A stretch of DNA of 64,000 nt from contig CAJYXO010000254.1 in NCBI GenBank assembly GCA_913778765.1, forward strand, positions 1 to 64,000, given 5' to 3'. Positions 28,836-39,266 of the stretch are shown one piece after another. Positions within the stretch are counted from its first letter, which is position 1. Each line of letters begins with the position of its first letter. The translations under genes and the position numbers were made by a program. Below the pieces are notes generated by a model. The model worked only from the letters and a program-made list of their open reading frames with translations. It searched no databases and was not told the origin of the DNA. Source of the stretch: an uncultured Massilia sp. GTDB taxonomy: Bacteria > Pseudomonadota > Gammaproteobacteria > Burkholderiales > Burkholderiaceae_D.

Positions 28836-30176
28836 ATGAAGCCGGTAATTGCACTCGTAGGACGCCCGAACGTCGGGAAGTCCACCTTATTCAACCGCAT
28901 GACCCGCTCGCGCGATGCGCTGGTGGCGGACCTGCCCGGCCTGACGCGCGACCGTCACTACGGCGAGGGCCGCATCGGCGAACGCCCCTTCCTGGTGATC
29001 GACACCGGCGGCTTCGAACCGGTCGCCAAGGAAGGCATCATGCACGAGATGGCGCTGCAGACGAAGCAGGCGGTGGCCGAAGCGGACATCGTGATGTTCA
29101 TCGTCGACGGCCGCCAGGGCCTGACCCCGCACGACAAGACCATCACCGACTTCCTGCGCAAGCAGGGCCGCAAGGTCATGCTGGTCGTGAACAAGAGCGA
29201 GGGCATGAAGTACACCAGCGTCACCGCCGAGTTCTATGAGCTCGGCATGGGCGACCCCTACGTCATCTCGGCCGCGCACGGCGACGGCGTGCTCGACCTC
29301 GTCAACGAAGCGATCGACGAAGCGCACCAGCAGCGCCCGCAGGAAGAGGAAGAGCTGGAGCCGGCCGACCACGGCATCAAGATCGCGCTGGTGGGCCGCC
29401 CGAACGTCGGCAAGTCCACGCTGATCAATACCCTGGTGGGCGAGCAGCGCGTGATCGCCTTCGACATGCCGGGCACCACCCGCGACTCGATCGAAGTGCC
29501 GTTCGAGAAGGGCGGCAAGACCTACACCCTGATCGATACCGCCGGCATCCGCCGCCGCGGCAAGGTGTTCGAAGCCATCGAAAAATTCTCGGTGGTGAAG
29601 ACCCTGCAGTCGATCTCGGAAGCCAACGTGGTCGTGCTGATGCTGGACGCCCAGCAGGACATCTCGGAACAGGATGCCCACATCGCCGGCTTCATCCTGG
29701 AATCCGGCCGTGCGCTGGTGGTGGCCGTCAACAAGTGGGACGGCCTGCAATCCGACCAGCGCGACCAGATCAAGAACGACATCGACCGCAAGCTCGACTT
29801 CCTCGGCTTCGCGGAGATGAAGTTCATCTCGGCGCTGAAGGGCACCGGCATCAATCACCTGATGAAGGCGATCGATACCGCCTACGCCGCCGCCACCGCC
29901 AAGCTGTCGACCCCGCGCCTGACGCGTGCGCTGCAGGAAGCGGTCGAGAAGCAGGAGCCGAAGCGCAAGGGCGGCACCCGTCCGAAAATGCGCTATGCCC
30001 ACCAGGGCGGACAGAATCCGCCGATCATCGTCATCCATGGCAATGCCCTGGATGGCATCACGGAGCCGTACAAGCGTTACCTGGAAAAGCATTTCCGCGA
30101 CACCTTCGACCTGATCGGCACCCCGCTCAGGATCGAACTGAAGAGCGGCAAGAACCCGTTCGCGAAAGAGTCCTGA
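28836..30176 (+). CDS. der: Ribosome-assembly GTPase Der (EngA)
   Basis: Der is the two-domain GTPase required for 50S ribosome maturation. The 446-residue protein has two complete G domains, each opening with GRPNVGKST (near residues 8 and 187) and each with NKxD or its variant (VNKSEG in the first, VNKWDG in the second). A C-terminal KH-like domain contains [14 protein letters not shown]. The first domain reads NKSE in place of NKxD, a known variant in this family. Confidence 0.97.
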   Translation: MKPVIALVGRPNVGKSTLFNRMTRSRDALVADLPGLTRDRHYGEGRIGERPFLVIDTGGFEPVAKEGIMHEMALQTKQAVAEADIVMFIVDGRQGLTPHDKTITDFLRKQGRKVMLVVNKSEGMKYTSVTAEFYELGMGDPYVISAAHGDGVLDLVNEAIDEAHQQRPQEEEELEPADHGIKIALVGRPNVGKSTLINTLVGEQRVIAFDMPGTTRDSIEVPFEKGGKTYTLIDTAGIRRRGKVFEAIEKFSVVKTLQSISEANVVVLMLDAQQDISEQDAHIAGFILESGRALVVAVNKWDGLQSDQRDQIKNDIDRKLDFLGFAEMKFISALKGTGINHLMKAIDTAYAAATAKLSTPRLTRALQEAVEKQEPKRKGGTRPKMRYAHQGGQNPPIIVIHGNALDGITEPYKRYLEKHFRDTFDLIGTPLRIELKSGKNPFAKES

Positions 30177-30266
30177 CGTCGTTGCCGCGCAGGCGGGAAT
30201 CCGGGTTTTGGCGTGCGTCCCGATGACGCATCCGGACTTGGGTCCGCGCCTGCGCGGGGACGACGT
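30177..30266. repeat. Dispersed inverted-repeat element, copy 5 (diverged)
   Basis: The family arms are present (CGTCGTTGCCGCGCAGGCGG and CCGCGCCTGCGCGGGGACGA) but carry several substitutions. It starts at the der stop codon. The remaining gap to hfq holds a small ACATTC/GAATGT hairpin near 30337-30356 and no gene. Confidence 0.85.
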
Positions 30267-30422
30267 TTTAAGCCAGGTCTAACCAGAGCAGTACGACAAA
30301 AAACGGTAAAACAGGTTACAGTAGGCTTGGAAAAACATTCACAAATTGAGAATGTTGACCCAGGCACTTGAAAACCGGCGTACCGCCTCAATTTTTATAC
30401 GACAACAACATACGGAGCTGTT

Positions 30423-30659
30423 ATGAGCAATAAAGGGCAACTGTTACAAGACCCATTCCTGAATGCCTTGCGCAAGGAGCACGTCCCCGTCTCGATCTAC
30501 CTGGTCAACGGGATCAAGCTCCAGGGACACATCGAGTCCTTCGACCAGTACGTGGTTCTGCTCCGTAATACCGTCACCCAGATGGTCTACAAGCACGCCA
30601 TTTCCACCGTCGTTCCCGCACGCGCCGTCAACCTCAACCTCGAACAAGACGCTGAGTGA
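30423..30659 (+). CDS. hfq: RNA chaperone Hfq
   Basis: Hfq binds small RNAs and mRNAs as a hexameric ring. The 78-residue protein has the Sm1 motif ([29 protein letters not shown]) with the proximal-face residues and the Sm2 motif YKHAIST. Its length is that of short betaproteobacterial forms, without the long E. coli tail. A GGAG site precedes the ATG, and hflX follows directly. Confidence 0.98.
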   Translation: MSNKGQLLQDPFLNALRKEHVPVSIYLVNGIKLQGHIESFDQYVVLLRNTVTQMVYKHAISTVVPARAVNLNLEQDAE

Positions 30660-30664
30660 GGTCG

Positions 30665-31828
30665 ATGGCTGACGTTTCCGGCAATACCATGCGCGCAGCA
30701 TTGGTCGGGGTCGACTTCGGCAGAGGCGACTTCAAGGCCAGCCTGGAAGAACTGGCTCTGCTGGCGCGCTCTGCCGGAGCGGACCCGATCACCACGATCA
30801 CCGCAAAACGCAACAGTCCCGATCCCGCGCATTTCGTCGGCAGCGGCAAGGCCGACGAAATCGCCGAGGCCTGCCTGGCCGACAAGATCGAGATCGTCAT
30901 CTTCAACCATGCCCTGTCGCCCGCCCAGCAGCGTAACCTGGAGCGGCGCCTCAACGTGCGCGTGGTCGACCGCACCAGCCTGATCCTCGACATCTTCGCC
31001 CAGCGCGCCCAGAGCCACGAGGGCAAGCTGCAGGTCGAGCTGGCCCAGTTGCAGCACCTGGCCACGCGCCTGATCCGCGGCTGGACCCACCTCGAGCGCC
31101 AGAAGGGCGGTATCGGCCTGCGCGGCCCCGGTGAAACCCAGCTCGAGACCGACCGCCGCCTGATCGGCGAGCGCGTCAAGATGCTGCGCACCCGCCTCGC
31201 CAAGCTGCGCAAGCAGCACGAGACCCAGCGCCGTTCGCGCGGCCGCAACCAGACCTTCTCGGTGTCGCTGGTCGGCTATACCAACGCCGGCAAGTCGACC
31301 CTGTTCAATACCCTGACCAAGGCCGGTGTCTACGTCGCGAACCAGCTGTTCGCGACCCTCGACACCACCAGCCGCCGCCTCTACCTCGGCGAGGAAACCG
31401 GCAGCGTGGTGCTGTCCGATACCGTCGGTTTCGTGCGCGAACTGCCGCACCAGCTGGTGGCCGCCTTCCGCGCCACCCTGGAAGAAACCATCCATGCCGA
31501 TCTGCTGCTGCACGTGGTCGACGGTTCGTCGCCGGTGCGCATGGAGCAGATCGAGCAGGTCAACGAGGTGCTGCGCGAGATCGGCGCCGACCACATTCCG
31601 CAGATCCTGGTCTGGAACAAGATCGATGCGGCCGGGCTCGAGCCCGGGGTGGAACGTGATGAAGATGATAAAATCAGCCGCGTTTTGATCAGCGCCCACA
31701 GCGGCGCCGGCCTGGATCTGCTGCGCGACGCCATCGTCGAGGCGGCCAGGGCCGAGCCGGCCGAGCCTGAAGTCGCGCTCGCCGATGCCGAGCATGTTCC
31801 GAACACCACCTACGTGGTTCCACACTAG
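30665..31828 (+). CDS. hflX: Ribosome-associated GTPase HflX
   Basis: HflX rescues stalled or heat-damaged ribosomes. The 387-residue protein has an N-terminal HflX domain with HFVGSGKADEIAE and the glycine-rich GGIGLRGPGETQLETDRR. A G domain follows with GYTNAGKST (P-loop), DTVGFVRELPHQLV and NKID. I chose ATG 30665; a GTG at 30656 overlapping the hfq stop would add three residues. Confidence 0.96.
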   Translation: MADVSGNTMRAALVGVDFGRGDFKASLEELALLARSAGADPITTITAKRNSPDPAHFVGSGKADEIAEACLADKIEIVIFNHALSPAQQRNLERRLNVRVVDRTSLILDIFAQRAQSHEGKLQVELAQLQHLATRLIRGWTHLERQKGGIGLRGPGETQLETDRRLIGERVKMLRTRLAKLRKQHETQRRSRGRNQTFSVSLVGYTNAGKSTLFNTLTKAGVYVANQLFATLDTTSRRLYLGEETGSVVLSDTVGFVRELPHQLVAAFRATLEETIHADLLLHVVDGSSPVRMEQIEQVNEVLREIGADHIPQILVWNKIDAAGLEPGVERDEDDKISRVLISAHSGAGLDLLRDAIVEAARAEPAEPEVALADAEHVPNTTYVVPH

Positions 31829-31831
31829 CCT

Positions 31832-33208
31832 ATGTCTCTTCACGACCCCCGCTGGGGCCACAAACCGAACGATCCCAAAGCCCAGCAGAACAAGGGCCCC
31901 GGCAACGATGGCCCGCCGGACCTCGACCAGCTCTGGCGCGACTTCAACCAGCGCCTGAACCGCGTGTTCGGCAAGCGCGGCGGCGGCGACGGCGGCGGTT
32001 ACCGCCCCGATGCGCGCGGCGTCGGCGTGACCGCCACCGTGGTCGGCGCCATCCTGGCCCTGATCTGGCTGGCCAGCGGCGCCTTCATCGTGCCGGAAGG
32101 CCAGGTCGGCCTCGTCACCACCTTCGGCGAACTCTCGCACAAGACCGGCGCCGGCTTCAACTGGCGCTGGCCGGCCCCGTTCCAGGCCCACGAGACCGTC
32201 AACGTGACCCAGGTGCAGACCGCCGAGATCGGCTACCGCGGCAACGCCCGCAACAAGCAGGGCAACGAAGCGCTGATGCTGACCGCCGACGAGAACATCG
32301 TCGACGTCCAGTTCTCGGTGCAGTACAGGATCAAGGACCCGGTGGCCTGGGTGTTCAACAACAGCGACCAGGTCGAGACCGTGCGCGACAGCGCCGAGAC
32401 CGCCGTGCGCGAGCTGGTCGGCCGCAGCAAGATGGATGCGCTGCTGCTCGAGGGTCGTGACCGGCTGGCCGGCGAGGCCCAGCGCACGATCCAGCAGATG
32501 CTGGCGCGCTACAGGCTGGGCGCCGAAGTGACCGGCGTGACGATCCAGTCGCTGGCGGCGCCGGAGCAGGTGGCGGCCGCCTTCGAGGAAACCGTCAAGG
32601 CCCAGGAAGACCGGACCCGCGCGCGCGCCGAAGCCCAGGCCTATGCCGACGATATCATCCCGCAGGCCAAGGGCAGGGCGGCGACGATGCTCGAGGACGC
32701 CCAGGCCTACCGCGCCACCACCGAGAACACCGCGGCCGGCAACGCCGCCCGCTTCAACCAGGTCGTGGCCGAATACGCGAAAGCCCCGGCCGTCACGCGC
32801 GACCGCATGTACCTCGACACCATGCAGCAGATCCTTTCCAGCACCAGCAAGGTGATGATCGACGCCAAGACGGCGACCACGGTCAACCTGCCGCTCGACC
32901 AGATGCTGACCCGCTCGGTCGCCAACGAGGCGGCGATCGGCAGCCGCTCCGGCCCGGTGATGCCGCCGCAGCAGGGCGCCCAGGCGGCGCCGCCGAACAT
33001 CGGCACCGTGACGGTGACCGGCGCCGCGCCGCAGCAGGCGCCGCAATCGTCGCAGCAACAGCCGCAACCGCAACAACAGCAGCAGCCGCAGCAAGCGCCG
33101 CAGCAGACCCAGGCCGCACCGGCCCAGGAAACCCGCCCGGCGCTGGAATCGGTGCGCAAGATCGATCCGCGCAGCCGCGAAACCTCGCGCGAAAGGGAGA
33201 CCCGCTGA
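31832..33208 (+). CDS. hflK: FtsH-regulating SPFH-family protein HflK
   Basis: HflK and HflC form a large cage around FtsH in the inner membrane and modulate proteolysis. The 458-residue protein has a Gly/Asn/Pro-rich cytosolic start, one membrane helix near 69-87, and the SPFH domain beginning FIVPEGQVGLVTTFGE. A coiled-coil segment and a Gln/Pro-rich C-terminal tail follow (around 395-435). The last base of its stop codon is the first base of the hflC start codon. Confidence 0.96.
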   Translation: MSLHDPRWGHKPNDPKAQQNKGPGNDGPPDLDQLWRDFNQRLNRVFGKRGGGDGGGYRPDARGVGVTATVVGAILALIWLASGAFIVPEGQVGLVTTFGELSHKTGAGFNWRWPAPFQAHETVNVTQVQTAEIGYRGNARNKQGNEALMLTADENIVDVQFSVQYRIKDPVAWVFNNSDQVETVRDSAETAVRELVGRSKMDALLLEGRDRLAGEAQRTIQQMLARYRLGAEVTGVTIQSLAAPEQVAAAFEETVKAQEDRTRARAEAQAYADDIIPQAKGRAATMLEDAQAYRATTENTAAGNAARFNQVVAEYAKAPAVTRDRMYLDTMQQILSSTSKVMIDAKTATTVNLPLDQMLTRSVANEAAIGSRSGPVMPPQQGAQAAPPNIGTVTVTGAAPQQAPQSSQQQPQPQQQQQPQQAPQQTQAAPAQETRPALESVRKIDPRSRETSRERETR

Positions 33209-34098
33209 TGACCCGCCTGATTTCCATCGTCGTCGCGGCGGCCGTCGTCCTGACCCTGCTGGCGTCGAGCGTGTTCGTGGTCGACCAGCACCGCTTCGCC
33301 GTCGTCTACGCCCTCGGCGAACTGCGCGAAGTGATCAAGGAGCCCGGCCTGCGCTTCAAGCTGCCGTCGCCGTTCCAGAACGTGGTCTACCTCGACAAGC
33401 GCCTGCAGACCCTCGACACCGCCGACGGCGAACGCTTCCTGACGGCCGAGAAGAAGGACCTGGTGGTGGACGCCTTCGTCAAATGGCGCATCAATGATCC
33501 GCGCCAGTACCTGATCGCCATCGGCGGCAGCGGCGGCCAGAGCAGCGCCGAGCGCGGCGCCGAACGCTTGGCGCAAGCCGTGCAGGTCGCGCTGAACGCC
33601 GAGATCGGCGCCCGCAAGGTGGCCGACGTCGTCTCCGGCCAGCGCGAGCAACTGGCCGCCGGCCTGCGCGAGCGCGTGGCGAACGCCGGCCGCCAGATGG
33701 GCGTCGACGTGCTCGACGTGCGCCTCAAGCGCGTCGACTTCACGCCCCAGGTCAACGCCGCGCTGTACGAGCGCATGAAGGCCGACCGACTGCGCCTGGC
33801 CAGCGAGACCCGCTCGACGGGAACCGCCGAAGCCAGCCAGATCCGCGCCGACGCCGAACGCCAGCGCAGCGTGATCCTGGCCGAAGCCTACCGCGACGCC
33901 GAAACCATCAAGGGCGAGGGCGATGCCAAGGCAAGCCAGATCTACGCCCAGTCCTTTGGCAAGAACCCGGAGTTCTACCGTTTCTACCGTTCGCTCGAAG
34001 CCTACCGCGCCACCTTCAAGGGCCGCAGCGACGTGCTGGTGCTGGATTCGAATTCGGAGTTCTTCAAGTACTTCAAAGGTCCGGGCAGCGGTAAATGA
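33208..34098 (+). CDS. hflC: FtsH-regulating SPFH-family protein HflC
   Basis: This is the partner of HflK. The 296-residue protein has a membrane helix at about 5-25 and the SPFH domain (VFVVDQHRFAVVYALGELRE). A typical DVRLKRVDFTPQVNAALYERM segment and a C-terminal YRFYRSLEAYRATFKG motif follow. Translational coupling with hflK is expected from the one-base overlap. A perfect palindrome follows the stop codon. Confidence 0.96.
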   Translation: MTRLISIVVAAAVVLTLLASSVFVVDQHRFAVVYALGELREVIKEPGLRFKLPSPFQNVVYLDKRLQTLDTADGERFLTAEKKDLVVDAFVKWRINDPRQYLIAIGGSGGQSSAERGAERLAQAVQVALNAEIGARKVADVVSGQREQLAAGLRERVANAGRQMGVDVLDVRLKRVDFTPQVNAALYERMKADRLRLASETRSTGTAEASQIRADAERQRSVILAEAYRDAETIKGEGDAKASQIYAQSFGKNPEFYRFYRSLEAYRATFKGRSDVLVLDSNSEFFKYFKGPGSGK

Positions 34099-34132
34099 TG
34101 TTGTTTGAACGGCGCTGGCCGTTCAAACAACA
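34099..34132. terminator. Perfect 14-bp palindrome after hflC
   Basis: TGTTGTTTGAACGG and its exact complement CCGTTCAAACAACA enclose a six-base loop. It begins two bases inside the hflC end. There is no T-run, so it may be a processing or barrier hairpin as much as an intrinsic terminator; an operator is also possible. Confidence 0.6.
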
Positions 34133-34169
34133 CAACGTTATCAATCGCTCCACCCATCTTCTGCGCCAA

Positions 34170-34283
34170 TCCCGCCCCGTTTTCGGTTAAAATCGTCGAT
34201 TCGGCGTCGTCAGCGCGTGCAAAGCCGCGTTCATTGTCGCCACTGTATTGCCCAATCTTTAACAACTCCCGAACGCTTTGCCC
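34170..34283 (+). promoter_or_regulatory. Probable hisZ-purA promoter region
   Basis: A GGTTAAAATCG box at about 34185-34195 resembles the TAAAAT -10 seen before surE and ndk in this window. Together with the palindrome before it, this suggests that hisZ-purA has its own promoter. No good -35 match stands out. Confidence 0.4.
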
Positions 34284-35438
34284 ATGCCTACCTGGCTACT
34301 GCCCGAGAATATCGCCGACGTCTTGCCGTCCGAAGCCCGCAAGATCGAGGAACTGCGCCGCCTGATGCTCGACACCTTCCGCACCTACGGTTACGAGCTG
34401 GTGATGCCGCCGATGCTCGAGTACGTCGAATCGCTGCTGGCCGGCGCAGGGCAGGACACCGACTCCAAGACCTTCAAGCTGGTCGATTCGATGAGCGGCC
34501 GCCTGCTCGGCCTGCGCGCCGACATGACCACCCAGGTCGCCCGCATCGACGCCCACCTGCTGAACCGCGACACCGTCACCCGCCTGTGCTATGCCGGCAC
34601 AGTGCTGCACACCCGTCCGTCCGGCCTGCACGCCACCCGCGAACAGCTGCAGATCGGCGCCGAGATCTACGGCCACGCCGGCCTCGAAGCCGACGCCGAG
34701 ATCCAGGAACTGGCGCTGGCCTCGCTGGCGCTGGCCGGCTTCGAGCAGCCGCGCCTGGACATGTCGCATGCCGGCGTGCTGCGCGCCATCCTGGCCGAAG
34801 ACGCCGCCGCGCAACGCGACGAACAGCTGCTGCACGGCCTGCTGAAGGCCAAGGACCTGCCGGGCATCGAAGAAGCGAGCCGCGGCTATGCCGAGGCCAC
34901 CCGCGCCGCCCTGATGGCGCTGCCGAACCTGTATGGCGACGTCGACGTTCTGGCGGCTGCCCGCGAAGTGCTGCCGGCGCTGCCGGGCATCACCCGCGCA
35001 CTGGCCGAGCTGGCGGCGCTGGCCGGCTGCGCGATCGGCCGCGCCAGGGTGGCGATCGACCTGGCCGACCTGCGCGGCTACCAGTACGAAAGCGGCGCCA
35101 TGTTCGCGCTCTATGTGCCGGGCCTGCCGAACGCGGTGGCGCGCGGCGGCCGCTACGACCATGTCGGCGAAGCCTTCGGACGCGCGCGTCCCGCCACCGG
35201 CTTCTCGCTCGACCTGCGCGAACTGGCGCGGCTGCTGCCGACTGCCGACCGCAAACACGCCATCCGTGCGCCGTGGGGCAATGCGCCCGAGCTGCGCGAG
35301 AAAATCGCCCAACTGCGCCGCAGCGGCGACATCGTGATCCAGTCCATGCCGGGTCACGAGAATGTACAGGACGAGTTCGAGTGCGACCGCGTGCTCGTCC
35401 TCGAACAAGGAAATTGGATTCTCAAAAACTTAGGTTAA
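34284..35438 (+). CDS. hisZ: ATP phosphoribosyltransferase regulatory subunit HisZ
   Basis: HisZ is a class II synthetase-like protein that activates and controls the short form of HisG at the first step of histidine synthesis. The 384-residue protein has [20 protein letters not shown] and motif 2-like [36 protein letters not shown] segment follows, but the anticodon-binding domain of HisS is absent. ATG 34284 and TTG 34278 are both possible starts; neither has a clear ribosome site. The real HisS lies at 25.5 kb. Confidence 0.94.
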   Translation: MPTWLLPENIADVLPSEARKIEELRRLMLDTFRTYGYELVMPPMLEYVESLLAGAGQDTDSKTFKLVDSMSGRLLGLRADMTTQVARIDAHLLNRDTVTRLCYAGTVLHTRPSGLHATREQLQIGAEIYGHAGLEADAEIQELALASLALAGFEQPRLDMSHAGVLRAILAEDAAAQRDEQLLHGLLKAKDLPGIEEASRGYAEATRAALMALPNLYGDVDVLAAAREVLPALPGITRALAELAALAGCAIGRARVAIDLADLRGYQYESGAMFALYVPGLPNAVARGGRYDHVGEAFGRARPATGFSLDLRELARLLPTADRKHAIRAPWGNAPELREKIAQLRRSGDIVIQSMPGHENVQDEFECDRVLVLEQGNWILKNLG

Positions 35439-36752
<1,314 letters not shown>

Positions 36753-36780
36753 TTCTAATAAAAACAAGGGATATAGAAAG

Positions 36781-37323
36781 ATGAATACTCCTGCATCCAC
36801 CGACAAGGACCTGTGGGTCTCCTGGGACGAGTACAACCGCCTGGTCGAACGCCTGGCCCTGCAAGTCTACGAATCGAACTGGAAGTTCGACATGGTGCTG
36901 TGCCTGGCGCGCGGCGGCGTGCGTCCGGGCGACGTGATCTCGCGCATCTTCGACGTGCCGCTGGCGATCCTGTCGACCAGCTCCTACCGCGAAGAAGCCG
37001 GCACCAAGCAGGGCAACCTGGACATCGCCAAGTACATGACGATGACCAAGGGCCCGCTGGCCGGCCGCATCCTGCTGGTCGACGACCTGGCCGACTCCGG
37101 CGTGACCCTGCAGCGCGTGCGCGAGCACCTGCAGGAGAACTACACCGACGTCACCGAAGTCAAATCGGCCGTCATCTGGGTCAAGGGCACCTCGACCTTC
37201 AAGCCGGACTACCACCTGGAAGACCTGCCGCACAATCCGTGGATCCACCAGCCGTTCGAGGATTACGACGGCCTGCGTCCGCACCAGCTGTCGGCCTGGA
37301 TGAAGAAGTTCGAAAAGAACTAA
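36781..37323 (+). CDS. Phosphoribosyltransferase, probable purine salvage
   Basis: The 180-residue protein is a type I phosphoribosyltransferase. The PRPP-binding loop reads ILLVDDLADSGVTLQ near residue 96, and an N-terminal LCLARGGVRPGDVIS holds the pyrophosphate loop. A C-terminal WIHQPFED follows. The closest look is to hypoxanthine/xanthine-type enzymes found after purA; the base used cannot be read. It lies 28 bases after purA and a strong terminator follows, so the two are likely one transcript. Confidence 0.88.
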   Translation: MNTPASTDKDLWVSWDEYNRLVERLALQVYESNWKFDMVLCLARGGVRPGDVISRIFDVPLAILSTSSYREEAGTKQGNLDIAKYMTMTKGPLAGRILLVDDLADSGVTLQRVREHLQENYTDVTEVKSAVIWVKGTSTFKPDYHLEDLPHNPWIHQPFEDYDGLRPHQLSAWMKKFEKN

Positions 37324-37336
37324 GTTGGCTGTAGTA

Positions 37337-37367
37337 CGTCGTCCCCGCGAAGGCGGGGACCCAAGTT
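37337..37367. repeat. Dispersed inverted-repeat element, copy 6 (single arm)
   Basis: Only the left arm is present (CGTCGTCCCCGCGAAGGCGG plus GGACCCAAGTT); the right arm is missing and a terminator hairpin follows directly. Confidence 0.85.
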
Positions 37368-37369
37368 AA

Positions 37370-37397
37370 ATCGGGGCTTCGAGCCCCGATTTTTTTC
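37370..37397 (+). terminator. Rho-independent terminator of the purA operon
   Basis: ATCGGGGCT, loop TCG and AGCCCCGAT form a perfect 9-bp stem followed by seven T. It ends the long housekeeping transcript. Confidence 0.93.
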
Positions 37398-37438
37398 GTC
37401 ATCGTGTAAACTTCGGCAACAAAAACCGGAGACGAACG

Positions 37439-38854
37439 ATGAAGGCAACCAAGCAGCTGCGCACCCTCGCCACGATCCTGGCGCTGGCCTGCGCCGCCGG
37501 CGCCGCCCCGGCCGCCGACCAGCGCATCCCCGCCGGCATCTCGCCCGCCGGCATCCCCGCCTTCAGCGAGGACATGCTGAACCCCGAATTCTGGATCGGC
37601 CGCCTGCTCGAACCGAACGTGATCCTGCTCGACGCCCGCCAGGCCGCGGCCAGGCGCGCCGCCGCCTACGCGCCGCAGGGCGGCTTCAAGGACCTGCAGG
37701 CGATCCCCGCGACGCTGGACCGCGCGCAGGTCGCCGACTGGCTGAAGCAGGCGGAGCAAAGCCCGGTCAAGCTCGCCGTCGACGACGCCGGCAAGCCGGT
37801 CACGCCCTCGCTGCTGGCTGCGCTCAAGCGCAACGCCGGGCTTGAGCGCATCGCCGCATCGAACCCGGCCAGATACGGCCTGAGCGTACGCCGCGCCCAG
37901 CTGCGCACGCTGCCTACCGAGCGCGTCTTCTACGCGGCGAACGACCAGCGCGACTACGAGAGCCTGCAGGCCGGGATCCTGTTCGTCGGCGAGCCGGTCG
38001 TCATCGCCCACGCGAGCGTCGACGGCAAATGGCTGCTGGTAATGTCGGCCCAGGGCCCGGCATGGGTGCGCGCGGACGACATCGCCGAAGGCGCGCGCGA
38101 CGCCGTGTTCGGCTATGCGGCCAGGGCGCCGGGCCGCGTGGTCACCGGCGACCAGGTGCGCACCGCCTATACGCCGGAAGCGCCCGCGCTGTCCGAGCTG
38201 CTGCTCGACATGGGCACGGCGCTGCCGATCGCCGACGTGCCCGCGGACCAGCCCGTAAATGGCGCCAGCCCCTACGCGTCCTGGCCGCTGGCAGTGCCGG
38301 TGCGCGGGCAAGGCGGCAAGCTCGAATTCAAGGCGGCCCTGCTGCGCCGCAGCGCCGACAGCGCGCCCGGCTACCTGCCGCTGACGCGCGCCAACATCAT
38401 CCGCCAGTCCTTCAAGCTGCTCGGCGAACGCTACGGCTGGGGACACCAGTACAACGCGCGCGACTGCAGCGGCCTGATCGCCGAAGCCTATCGAAGCATG
38501 GGTGTCCTGCTGCCGCCGAGTTCCGCCGTCCAGGGCGCGAGCACGGCCTTCCAGCACCAGAGCTTCACCGACAAGGACAGCCACGCCGACCGCTTGAAGG
38601 CCCTGGCGGAAGCCCAGGTCGGCGACCTGGTCGTGGTGCCGGGCCACGTGCTGATGATCGTCGGCCACATCAAGGGCGAGCCCTACGTGATCCAGGACGT
38701 GCCGTACGCCGTGTTCAAGGACCCGGCGAGCGGCGCAATGCGTAGAACGAAGCTGAACCAGGTGTCGGTGACGCCGCTGCTGCCGCTGTATGCGGACGAC
38801 AAGACCCTGTACGTGGATGCGATGACGAGCCTGGTGCATGTGACCAGGCCATAA
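37439..38854 (+). CDS. SH3/NlpC-P60 (C40) cell-wall hydrolase
   Basis: This is a probable periplasmic peptidoglycan endopeptidase. The 471-residue protein has a Sec signal peptide (LATILALACAAGAAPAA) and an N-terminal domain of about 180 residues. SH3b-type segments cover about 155-300, and a C-terminal NlpC/P60 domain follows. The nucleophile is in ARDCSGLIAEAY (Cys343) and the histidine in VVPGHVLMIVGH. This layout resembles the YkfC/DL-endopeptidase type. GGAGACG precedes the ATG. It is a single-gene unit between two terminator-like hairpins. Confidence 0.88.
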   Translation: MKATKQLRTLATILALACAAGAAPAADQRIPAGISPAGIPAFSEDMLNPEFWIGRLLEPNVILLDARQAAARRAAAYAPQGGFKDLQAIPATLDRAQVADWLKQAEQSPVKLAVDDAGKPVTPSLLAALKRNAGLERIAASNPARYGLSVRRAQLRTLPTERVFYAANDQRDYESLQAGILFVGEPVVIAHASVDGKWLLVMSAQGPAWVRADDIAEGARDAVFGYAARAPGRVVTGDQVRTAYTPEAPALSELLLDMGTALPIADVPADQPVNGASPYASWPLAVPVRGQGGKLEFKAALLRRSADSAPGYLPLTRANIIRQSFKLLGERYGWGHQYNARDCSGLIAEAYRSMGVLLPPSSAVQGASTAFQHQSFTDKDSHADRLKALAEAQVGDLVVVPGHVLMIVGHIKGEPYVIQDVPYAVFKDPASGAMRRTKLNQVSVTPLLPLYADDKTLYVDAMTSLVHVTRP

Positions 38855-38865
38855 GCGCGCCTTGC

Positions 38866-38896
38866 GTCCCGCCGTTCGCGCGCGGGCGGGCGGGAC
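38866..38896. terminator. GC-rich hairpin between convergent genes
   Basis: GTCCCGCC and GGCGGGAC form an 8-bp stem around a 15-base loop, between the C40 hydrolase and the minus-strand cytochrome gene. There is no T-run on either side. Confidence 0.35.
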
Positions 38897-38903
38897 CCTG
38901 CAA

Positions 38904-39266
38904 TTACTTGCTGGCGGTGGAGAGATACTGCACGACCGCCTTCAGCGCCGCTTCATCCGGAATGCCGGAGAACGGCATGCGGTTGCCCGGCACCTTTTCC
39001 TGCGGCGCGCGCAGGAATTCGGTCAGGGTCTTGTCGTCCCAGGTGATGCCGCTGCGTTTCATCGGGCCCGAGAACCGGAATCCCGGCTCGGTGCCGGCGC
39101 TGCGTCCGACGATGTTGTGCAGGTCCGGGCCGACGCCGTTCTCGCCTGCCTTCAGCGAATGGCAGGCGGCGCAGGTTTCGAAGGTCTTCTTGCCGAGATC
39201 GTCGGCGGCCCGGGCGTTGAGGGAGAGGACGGCGAGGGCCGCCAGGGAGAGTGCAAACTTACGCAT
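38904..39266 (-). CDS. Monohaem periplasmic cytochrome c
   Basis: The 120-residue protein has a Sec signal peptide (ALSLAALAVLSLNARA) and one haem site (CAACHSL). A C-terminal methionine ligand is likely at GNRMPFSGI, as in cytochrome c2-type carriers. Its start overlaps the end of the GMC dehydrogenase gene by eight bases, so it very likely takes electrons from that enzyme. Classical gluconate dehydrogenases use a triple-haem subunit here, so this is a reduced version. Confidence 0.92.
   Translation of the reverse strand: MRKFALSLAALAVLSLNARAADDLGKKTFETCAACHSLKAGENGVGPDLHNIVGRSAGTEPGFRFSGPMKRSGITWDDKTLTEFLRAPQEKVPGNRMPFSGIPDEAALKAVVQYLSTASK

Noticed and set aside
28836-30176. A defect in the first G domain of Der (NKSE instead of NKxD)
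   Set aside because: This variant is normal for the first G domain in the family, so it is not a sign of decay.
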